Shown here one piece after another: positions 57,351 through 64,000 of a stretch of 64,000 nt of DNA; within the stretch, counting starts at the first letter, position 1, and each line of letters opens with the position of its first letter. Position numbers and translations under genes: made by a program. The notes under the pieces were generated by a model that saw only the letters and a list, made by a program, of their open reading frames with translations, was not told where the DNA came from and did not search any database. Source of the stretch: Enterobacter sp. Ag1 (GTDB taxonomy: Bacteria; Pseudomonadota; Gammaproteobacteria; Enterobacterales; Enterobacteriaceae); contig AKXM01000046.1 of assembly GCA_000277545.1 (NCBI GenBank), forward strand, positions 1 through 64,000, written 5' to 3'.

Positions 57351-59003
57351 TTAGTTCCAGCTTACCTCGCCCTTAGGTTGGTAAGCATTTACGTCCAGCG
57401 GGGAGTTCTGTTCGATGTACTGCTTCAGGACTTCCGCATCGACAAACCCGGTGTTGACGTAGCCCGGCTTTTTATCGATTTCCGGGTAACCATCGCCGCC
57501 GGTGCCGTTGAAGCTCAGCGTGGCCATGCGGTAAGTTTTGACCGGATCAATCGGCTGGTCTTTGATTTTCAGGTTACTCAGCTTGCCGCCGGTTGAGGTG
57601 AAGCTGACGTTAGAGAACTGCGGGTAAGCGCCGGAGTCCGGCGTTTTCTGCGCCACCGCCGTCAGGTATTCCTCAACGTCTTTGCCGTTCATGTCGATAT
57701 AAACCACGGTGTTGCCGAACGGCTGCACCTTAAGCACATCTTTATAGGTAATGTTCCCGGCTTCGATAGAATCTCGCACGCCGCCACCGCTCATCACCGC
57801 AAAGTCCGCGCTGGTTCGGGCCATTTGTGCCGCCAGCAATACGCGCGCCAGGTTGGTCTGCACAAAGCGCACTTTGCTGCGGTCCCCTTCCAGATGCCCG
57901 TTCACGCTGCCTACTTTCACCTTCAGCGCGGCCTGGCCTTTGTTCTGGAACGGCGTCAGCAGGGAAAGCATCTGCTGGCTTTCGGCGATTTCAGGCGTGT
58001 AAAGTACGCGCTCACTTTGCCCGTTGTCGTAGGTGATTTTCTTTTTCAGGTTGATGGGGATCAGCTGATAGTGCACCAGCTTCATCTCGCCGTTGCGGAA
58101 CTCAAAATCTGCCCGCCCGACGTATTTCCCCCACTCATGCGCCTGCACAATCCAGGTGCCATTTTGCCTGTCCGGCGCGCATGGTGTGCCCGGCACATAA
58201 TCTTTCTGCTTCTGGTTTTCCTGCGCCATGCAGACCGGATCCTGTGAGTGACCACCCACAATCATCGTCAGCGCGCCTTCCGGCAGGCTTCTTGCCATTT
58301 CGACATCGCCCGGCGCATTCGAGCCGTGGTTGCCGTTATCATAGTGGCCCATATGGGTTGCGGCGATGATCACGTCCGGTTTTTCGGTGCCCTGTAGCTC
58401 CTGGATCACCAGTTTGGCTTCCTCCGCAGGTTTGCGGAATTCGATGTCGGTGAAGTATTCCGGATTGCCGATTTTGGCCGTATCGTCGGTGGTCAGGCCG
58501 ATAACCGCCACCTTAATGCCCTGAGGTTTGAAAATCGCATAAGGCTTAAACAGGCGCTCGCCGGTACTTTTTTGATAAATGTTGGCGGACAGCAGCGGGA
58601 ACTTCGCCCATTTTTCCTGCTGGCGCAGCACGGATAACGGATTGTCGAATTCGTGGTTGCCGACGGCCATGGCGTCATAGCCAATCAGGCTCATGCCGCG
58701 AAAATCGGGTTCAGCATCCTGCAGGTCTGATTCCGGCACGCCGGTGTTGATATCCCCGCCGGACAACAGCAGCACGCTGCCGCCTTCCGCCGCGACTTCT
58801 TTACGCACGCTGTCTACCAGCGTTTTTTGCGCTGCCAGCCCGTATTCTCCATACTCATTCCGCCAGAAGTGACCATGGTGGTCATTAGTATGAAGAATGG
58901 TAATTTTATAGGTCTTGTCTTTTTCCCAGGCCAGCGCTGAAGCGCTGGTTAAACTCAATGCCACCAGCAGCGCCGTGGTTATTGTTTTCGCAGCAAACCG
59001 CAT
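57351..59003 (-). CDS. ushA: UshA, periplasmic 5'-nucleotidase/UDP-sugar hydrolase
   Basis: UshA breaks down UDP-sugars and nucleotides in the periplasm. The ATG at 59003 (MRFAAKTITT) with GGAGATT upstream gives 550 residues, as in E. coli; a TTG six codons earlier is unlikely. A signal peptide ends near ALA at residue 25. Metal motifs are HTNDHHGHF (near 39-47), GGDINTG, GNHEFD and HMGH; the C-terminal nucleotide-binding domain has GGGVRDS and FNGTGGDGYP. Confidence 0.97.
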   Translation of the reverse strand: MRFAAKTITTALLVALSLTSASALAWEKDKTYKITILHTNDHHGHFWRNEYGEYGLAAQKTLVDSVRKEVAAEGGSVLLLSGGDINTGVPESDLQDAEPDFRGMSLIGYDAMAVGNHEFDNPLSVLRQQEKWAKFPLLSANIYQKSTGERLFKPYAIFKPQGIKVAVIGLTTDDTAKIGNPEYFTDIEFRKPAEEAKLVIQELQGTEKPDVIIAATHMGHYDNGNHGSNAPGDVEMARSLPEGALTMIVGGHSQDPVCMAQENQKQKDYVPGTPCAPDRQNGTWIVQAHEWGKYVGRADFEFRNGEMKLVHYQLIPINLKKKITYDNGQSERVLYTPEIAESQQMLSLLTPFQNKGQAALKVKVGSVNGHLEGDRSKVRFVQTNLARVLLAAQMARTSADFAVMSGGGVRDSIEAGNITYKDVLKVQPFGNTVVYIDMNGKDVEEYLTAVAQKTPDSGAYPQFSNVSFTSTGGKLSNLKIKDQPIDPVKTYRMATLSFNGTGGDGYPEIDKKPGYVNTGFVDAEVLKQYIEQNSPLDVNAYQPKGEVSWN

Positions 59004-59191
59004 TGCAAATCTCCATGTCAAAATGTAACTGCGCAGAAATAACAGATAGCGTTCAGGATAGACAGCTATCTTTTCCGAAATGCGACTTTCTTCAAATCCC
59101 CTGCGCGAGTATGTTAGCAGGGTAAGAATTTCTTCCGGGCGATCTCCTGCGCCGCCCGCTCTAAAAACAATAAACGTTCGTACAGGTAATT

Positions 59192-60409
59192 ATGGCAAGC
59201 TCTCAAACCCTCACCCAGCCGGGTACGCCCCCGGAGCAAAAAAAAGCGCGTACCGCATTTGGGATCCTTGGCGCTATAAGCCTCTCCCACCTGCTTAACG
59301 ACATGATTCAGTCGCTGATTCTGGCTATTTACCCGCTGCTACAGGCCGAATTCTCCCTGAGCTTTATGCAAATCGGGATGATTACCCTGACCTTCCAGCT
59401 CTCTTCATCGCTGCTACAGCCGCTGGTGGGCTACTACACAGACAAATACCCGATGCCGTGGTCATTGCCGATCGGCATGTGCTTTACCCTTTGCGGGCTG
59501 GTGCTGCTGGCGCTGGCGGGCAGCTTCCCGGCCGTTCTGGTCGCCGCGGCGCTGGTAGGCACAGGCTCTTCGGTATTCCATCCTGAGTCCTCACGCGTGG
59601 CGCGTATGGCGTCCGGTGGCCGTCACGGGCTTGCGCAGTCGCTGTTCCAGGTGGGCGGTAACTTCGGCAGCTCTCTGGGGCCATTGCTGGCGGCTATTAT
59701 TATCGCGCCTTACGGCAAAGGTAACGTGGCGTGGTTCGTGCTCGCTGCTCTGCTGGCTATCGTGGTTCTGCTGCAAATCAGCCGCTGGTACGCCGCTCAG
59801 CATAAAATCGCCAAAAGCCGCCCTGCCGTGCCGGTGGTCAACCCGCTGCCGCGCAACAAAGTGATTCTGGCGGTCTCGATTTTGCTGCTGCTGATCTTCT
59901 CTAAATACTTTTATATGGCGAGCATCAGCAGCTACTTCACTTTCTACCTGATGCAAAAATTCGGATTATCCGTACAAAATGCCCAGATTCACCTGTTCGC
60001 ATTCCTGTTTGCCGTCGCGGCAGGCACGGTGATTGGTGGCCCCGTGGGGGATAAGATTGGCAGAAAATACGTAATTTGGGGCTCTATCCTCGGCGTCGCG
60101 CCATTTACCCTTGTTTTACCCTACGCATCACTTTACTGGACGGGCGTCCTGACGGTGATCATTGGCTTTATTTTGGCCTCCGCTTTCTCGGCCATCCTGG
60201 TGTATGCTCAGGAACTGCTTCCTGGCCGTATAGGTATGGTTTCCGGGCTCTTTTTCGGATTTGCCTTTGGGATGGGCGGCCTGGGTGCAGCCGTACTCGG
60301 GTTAATTGCTGACCACACCAGCATCGAGTTGGTCTACAAAATATGTGCCTTCCTGCCGTTACTCGGCATTATGACAATATTCCTGCCCGATAATCGCCAC
60401 AAAGCGTAG
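59192..60409 (+). CDS. fsr: Fsr (RosA), fosmidomycin efflux MFS transporter
   Basis: Fsr is a 12-helix major facilitator that exports fosmidomycin when overproduced. The 405 residues match E. coli Fsr (406) from ARTAFGILGAISLSHLLND onward. The drug-type motif GDKIGRKYVIWG lies near residue 285. The poorly conserved first 20 residues are as expected for this family. It is divergent from ushA and precedes ybaL, as in E. coli. A hairpin follows. Confidence 0.96.
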   Translation: MASSQTLTQPGTPPEQKKARTAFGILGAISLSHLLNDMIQSLILAIYPLLQAEFSLSFMQIGMITLTFQLSSSLLQPLVGYYTDKYPMPWSLPIGMCFTLCGLVLLALAGSFPAVLVAAALVGTGSSVFHPESSRVARMASGGRHGLAQSLFQVGGNFGSSLGPLLAAIIIAPYGKGNVAWFVLAALLAIVVLLQISRWYAAQHKIAKSRPAVPVVNPLPRNKVILAVSILLLLIFSKYFYMASISSYFTFYLMQKFGLSVQNAQIHLFAFLFAVAAGTVIGGPVGDKIGRKYVIWGSILGVAPFTLVLPYASLYWTGVLTVIIGFILASAFSAILVYAQELLPGRIGMVSGLFFGFAFGMGGLGAAVLGLIADHTSIELVYKICAFLPLLGIMTIFLPDNRHKA

Positions 60410-60415
60410 ATTTTA

Positions 60416-60440
60416 GCGGCCAAAGTATTGCTTTGGCCGC
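60416..60440 (+). terminator. Hairpin after fsr
   Basis: Perfect 10-bp stem (GCGGCCAAAG and complement) with a 5-base loop just after the fsr stop codon. Only a short pyrimidine-rich tract follows, so termination strength is uncertain. Confidence 0.6.
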
Positions 60441-60626
60441 ATCCTGTCTCCATACCCTTCTGGCAGTCGCCTCAGATAACTGAGTTAAATGCTACTCAGA
60501 GTCTATTTTTTATCGAAATGCGCTTTTTATTCAAAATTCAACAATTATTCATAAACGCCGATAAAGAATTTGTCATAAACTGTGTAACAGAACGTTTTGG
60601 AACATCGGCCAACCAAAGGAGACGGA

Positions 60627-62303
60627 ATGCATCACGCCACACCGCTTATCACCACCATTGTTGGTGGTCTCGTGCTCGCTTTTTTACTGGGTATGCTGGC
60701 TAACAAGCTGCGCATATCTCCGCTGGTGGGCTATTTATTAGCTGGTGTGCTGGCGGGACCTTTTACCCCTGGTTTTGTTGCTGATACCAAACTTGCCCCT
60801 GAGCTGGCGGAGTTAGGCGTGATTCTGCTGATGTTCGGCGTCGGGCTGCATTTTTCATTGAAGGATTTGATGGCGGTAAAGGCCATCGCCATCCCCGGCG
60901 CCATCGCGCAAATAGGCGTCGCGACGCTGCTGGGCATGGCGCTTTCCTGGCTGATGGGCTGGTCGGTGATGACCGGTATCGTCTTTGGGCTTTGTTTATC
61001 GACGGCAAGTACCGTCGTGCTGCTGCGCGCGCTTGAAGAAAGGCAGCTAATTGATACTCAGCGAGGGCAAATAGCCATTGGCTGGCTGATTGTCGAAGAT
61101 CTGGTGATGGTGCTGACTCTGGTGCTGCTGCCAGCCGTCGCCGGCATGATGGAAAAAGGCAACGTTGGGCTGGTTTCCCTGAGCCTGGATATGGCTATCA
61201 CCATCGGGAAGGTCGCGGCGTTTATCGCCCTGATGATGCTGGTTGGCCGCCGCCTTGTGCCGTGGATTCTGGCTCGCAGCGCAGCGACAGGTTCCCGCGA
61301 GCTGTTTACCCTTTCCGTGCTGGCGCTGGCCCTGGGCATCGCATTCGGCGCGGTTGAATTGTTTGATGTCTCCTTTGCGCTGGGTGCCTTCTTTGCCGGT
61401 ATGGTGCTGAATGAGTCAGAGCTAAGCCACCGCGCGGCACACGACACCCTGCCGCTGCGCGATGCGTTTGCGGTGTTGTTCTTTGTTTCCGTCGGCATGC
61501 TGTTTGATCCGCTGATCCTGATTCAGGAACCGCTGGCGGTACTGGGCACGCTGGCCATCATCATCTTCGGTAAATCCCTGGCGGCGTTCCTGCTGGTGCG
61601 CATGTTTGGTCACTCCCAGCGGACCGCGCTGACCATCGCCACCAGCCTCGCGCAGATCGGTGAGTTCGCCTTTATTCTGGCCGGCCTCGGCATGGCGCTG
61701 AACCTGTTACCACAAACGGGGCAAAATTTGGTGCTGGCTGGCGCAATTCTGTCGATTATGCTGAACCCAATTCTGTTTGCCGTGCTTGAGCGCTACCTCG
61801 AGAAAACCGAAACGCTGGACGAGCAAACCCTGGAAGAAGCCATCGAGGAAGAGAAACAAATCCCGGTGGATATCTGCAACCACGCTCTGCTGGTGGGCTA
61901 TGGCCGCGTCGGTAGCCTGCTTGGCGAGAAGCTTATTGCCGAAGGTGTGCCATTGGTGGTGATCGAAACCTCCCGCAGCCGCGTGGATGAGCTGCGCGAG
62001 CGCGGGATCCGCGCCGTGCTGGGCAATGCTGCTAACGAAGAGATCATGAGTCTGGCCCATCTGGACTGCGCCCGCTGGCTGCTGCTGACCATTCCTAACG
62101 GCTACGAAGCCGGTGAAATCGTCGCGACGGCCAGAGCAAAATGCCCGGATATCGAAATCATCGCCCGCGCACATTACGACGACGAAGTGGATTACATCAC
62201 CGAGCGTGGCGCTAATCAGGTTGTGATGGGAGAAAGGGAGATTGCCAATACCATGCTTGGGCTGCTGGTGCCGCCGGTCACACAGGAAGCGGTGACGGGT
62301 TAA
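60627..62303 (+). CDS. ybaL: YbaL, CPA2-family K+/H+ antiporter
   Basis: A KefB/KefC-like cation:proton antiporter. The ATG at 60627 (AAAGGAGA upstream) gives MHHATPLITT and 558 residues, as in E. coli. About 12 helices (residues 1-390) are followed by a linker rich in EEAIEEEKQ and a RCK N-type nucleotide-binding domain with GYGRVGSLLGEKL near residue 420. The transported ion is not proved for YbaL. Confidence 0.95.
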   Translation: MHHATPLITTIVGGLVLAFLLGMLANKLRISPLVGYLLAGVLAGPFTPGFVADTKLAPELAELGVILLMFGVGLHFSLKDLMAVKAIAIPGAIAQIGVATLLGMALSWLMGWSVMTGIVFGLCLSTASTVVLLRALEERQLIDTQRGQIAIGWLIVEDLVMVLTLVLLPAVAGMMEKGNVGLVSLSLDMAITIGKVAAFIALMMLVGRRLVPWILARSAATGSRELFTLSVLALALGIAFGAVELFDVSFALGAFFAGMVLNESELSHRAAHDTLPLRDAFAVLFFVSVGMLFDPLILIQEPLAVLGTLAIIIFGKSLAAFLLVRMFGHSQRTALTIATSLAQIGEFAFILAGLGMALNLLPQTGQNLVLAGAILSIMLNPILFAVLERYLEKTETLDEQTLEEAIEEEKQIPVDICNHALLVGYGRVGSLLGEKLIAEGVPLVVIETSRSRVDELRERGIRAVLGNAANEEIMSLAHLDCARWLLLTIPNGYEAGEIVATARAKCPDIEIIARAHYDDEVDYITERGANQVVMGEREIANTMLGLLVPPVTQEAVTG

Positions 62304-62342
62304 TTCTCTTTTAGGGCAGGTCTGACACCTGCCCACGCCGAA

Positions 62343-62370
62343 AAAAGCTGAGCCTTCAGGCTCAGCTTTT
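62343..62370. terminator. Bidirectional terminator between ybaL and gsk
   Basis: AAAAGCTGAGCC, a 4-base loop, and the exact complement, with A and T runs serving both convergent transcripts. Confidence 0.9.
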
Positions 62371-62374
62371 CAGC

Positions 62375-63679
62375 TTAACGTTCCCAGTAAGACTCTTCGA
62401 GGCTGTCTTCCCGCTCAGGCAGGCCGCGCGTCAGGCGCGGAGAATGCTGGTTAAGAACCTGATAGCTCACGCGGTTGGCGTATTTGCATACCTGGGCCAG
62501 CGAGGAATAAGTCAGCCAGGTCAGCTTGTGTTTGCTGGAATTCGGCACGTTACTGCGGTGGTAATTGTTCGCGGTGATATCGTGCAACAGCGCCGCAAGC
62601 GCCCCGTCTCCCGCGCCATTGGTGTTCATGATCTTCTCCGGGCCGCCCATATATGGCGCGATGTGGGAGTAGATTCGCAGCGGCTCAGCGCAGTCTTTCA
62701 GGCGCATCGCGCGGCTAAATTCGAACTGGTTAAATTCGGCAATCGCACCAGGCAGAAGTGGGTGCTGGGTTTTACGCTTCGCGGTCTCTTCGGTATAACC
62801 CGCCATATAAAGGCCTACCGGCCCGGCGGTGCAAAGCACCAGGTCAACCCAGTCCAGCGCCTTGTCGGCGGCCAGCAGCGGATCGCTTTCACCGGTTAGC
62901 GCTTCACCCTCTTCTTCGTTCATCGCCAGGATCGAAACGTGCTCGCTCAGGAAAGCCTGCCACCAGGTCGGGTTTTCGGCAATCACGTATTTGGTGCCCA
63001 GAGTCAGTACCACCGGCACGTTGTGTTTCTTCGCCCAGGCAATCGCCTGCATGGTGGCCTCCGGCATCGGCTCGCCCGGCTTGCAGCGCACCAGATAAGA
63101 GGTCAGCACCAGCGCGGATGCCCCGGCAATCACTTCTTCCGGAATGCTATCCGCACGTAGCTGGTTCATGTGGCCCGGGCTGATGGCAAAAGTACGCTCG
63201 CCCTGGTCGCCAATCAGCGTAAAGCAGCGGCCAATCGGGCCATCAACGCCCTGCAAATAGTTAAGGTCGGTCCGGCTGGAGGTATTGCAGAGGTAGCGGT
63301 AAGCGTAGCTACCGATCTCGACATTGCGGCACATTACGCCGAGCAGCACCGAGCGGTCATCGGCCAGTACCGAGTAATTGTGCATGGTATTGCCGATGGT
63401 GCCCCCGGCAAACTGGTGGGTAATCAGGTTGTTGTCGACCAGCTCTTTGTAGAGCGCGTCGGCCACATCATCCTCAATCACCAGAGAGTGGCCAAAACTC
63501 AGCCCGTAGCGCTGTACAAACTCATCGTCCACTTTGGCTTCAATGTCGACCAGCGTTTGGTCGATGCCGACCACCCAGGAAGAGCCGCTTTCTGCTTCAG
63601 GCTGAGTTTGCTGTAAGAGCGGGTCGCGGGCGCTGACGGGGAAGTAGTGTTTGGATTTGCGTTTACCGGGAAATTTCAT
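62375..63679 (-). CDS. gsk: Gsk, inosine-guanosine kinase
   Basis: Gsk phosphorylates inosine and guanosine in purine salvage. The 434-residue PfkB-family enzyme equals the E. coli length. The sugar-kinase motifs are the glycine-rich GGTIGNTMHNYSVL near residue 94 and the C-terminal NTNGAGDGALAALLHD near residue 350, with the catalytic aspartate. It is downstream of hemH on the same strand. Confidence 0.97.
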   Translation of the reverse strand: MKFPGKRKSKHYFPVSARDPLLQQTQPEAESGSSWVVGIDQTLVDIEAKVDDEFVQRYGLSFGHSLVIEDDVADALYKELVDNNLITHQFAGGTIGNTMHNYSVLADDRSVLLGVMCRNVEIGSYAYRYLCNTSSRTDLNYLQGVDGPIGRCFTLIGDQGERTFAISPGHMNQLRADSIPEEVIAGASALVLTSYLVRCKPGEPMPEATMQAIAWAKKHNVPVVLTLGTKYVIAENPTWWQAFLSEHVSILAMNEEEGEALTGESDPLLAADKALDWVDLVLCTAGPVGLYMAGYTEETAKRKTQHPLLPGAIAEFNQFEFSRAMRLKDCAEPLRIYSHIAPYMGGPEKIMNTNGAGDGALAALLHDITANNYHRSNVPNSSKHKLTWLTYSSLAQVCKYANRVSYQVLNQHSPRLTRGLPEREDSLEESYWER

Positions 63680-63739
63680 GGTGTCGTTACGGGGCTGGAT
63701 AATAAGGCGGAGAATAGTAGCATTCCCCGCCTCAGGTTT

Positions 63740-64000
63740 CTATTTGCGATACCGCTCCACCAGATTCATCATCATCGCGATATGGGCCGGATCGTCATTC
63801 AGCGCCGGAATGTACTCGTATTTCGTCCCGCCCGCCTCGATAAACACTTCCCGGTTCTGGACCGCCATCTCTTCCAGCGTTTCCAGGCAGTCAGCGGAGA
63901 AGCCCGGGCACATCACCTGAATATGCTTCACGCCCTTTTCGGCCAGCATTTTCAACGTTTCGTCGGTGTACGGCATCAGCCAGGGTTCGCGGCCAAAGCG
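63740..64000 (-). CDS. hemH: HemH, ferrochelatase (C-terminal part)
   Basis: This is the 3' end of a gene that begins beyond the right edge. The 86 residues visible start with [16 protein letters not shown] and continue through [16 protein letters not shown], a signature of bacterial ferrochelatase, ending in [10 protein letters not shown]. The enzyme inserts ferrous iron into protoporphyrin IX. In E. coli aes lies between gsk and hemH; here hemH ends 60 bases before gsk. Confidence 0.95.
   Translation of the reverse strand, partial: RFGREPWLMPYTDETLKMLAEKGVKHIQVMCPGFSADCLETLEEMAVQNREVFIEAGGTKYEYIPALNDDPAHIAMMMNLVERYRK

Noticed and set aside
1-64000. tRNA or rRNA genes, CRISPR arrays, prophage
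   Set aside because: No cloverleaf-like or ribosomal RNA sequence, no regularly spaced repeats, and no phage structural or integrase genes were recognised.

Overview
The window is chromosomal DNA of a member of the Enterobacteriaceae. Almost every gene is a close match in length and motifs to an E. coli/Salmonella core gene, mostly in familiar order: narQ-acrD-ypfM-yffB-dapE-ypfN, ypfH-tmcA-ypfJ-purC-bamC-dapA, gcvR-bcp, perM, bepA-yfgD, then cysS, ppiB-lpxH, purEK, selU, ybbP-ybbA, tesA-ybbO-cnoX, qmcA-ybbJ, cueR, copA, ybaP, chiX, ybaK, ushA, fsr, ybaL, gsk, hemH. The DNA is moderately GC-rich. The genus cannot be fixed from the sequence alone.

Left part (1-24.2 kb). Bases 1-586 hold no gene and may be the tail of a mobile element. 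Then comes a short periplasmic nitrate reductase operon, napFDABC, without napGH and without ccm genes behind napC. It is divergent from narQ-narP, the nitrate/nitrite two-component system, with a NarP-type 7-2-7 site between them. Next are acrD (with a BaeR-like box), the 19-codon gene ypfM, lysine synthesis genes (dapE, dapA), outer-membrane assembly genes (bamC, bepA), purC, gcvR and bcp. An ERIC repeat carrying an internal insertion lies between ypfJ and purC.

Middle (24.2-44.3 kb). opgB and the peroxide-defence genes ahpCF sit between a block that maps near 56 min in E. coli (yfgD) and one that maps near 12 min (cysS). Both points are about equally far from oriC on opposite replichores, which suggests an inversion across the origin or terminus. 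After selU comes an accessory stretch: an MFS exporter, an AT-rich pair that looks like a peptidoglycan-hydrolase effector and its membrane immunity protein, a MetNIQ/Sfb-type ABC importer, a DHA2-type MFS exporter divergent from an FtrA-type regulator, and a porin.

Right part (44.3-64 kb). The ybb/yba block carries an extra cyclopropane fatty acid synthase gene between cnoX and qmcA, and the copper pair cueR/copA with its CueR operator and a conserved slippery site for the short copper chaperone CopA(Z). It also carries the small RNA gene chiX between ybaP and ybaK with an unusual 5' hairpin. It ends in ushA, fsr, ybaL, gsk and the 3' end of hemH. No tRNA, rRNA, CRISPR array or prophage was seen.
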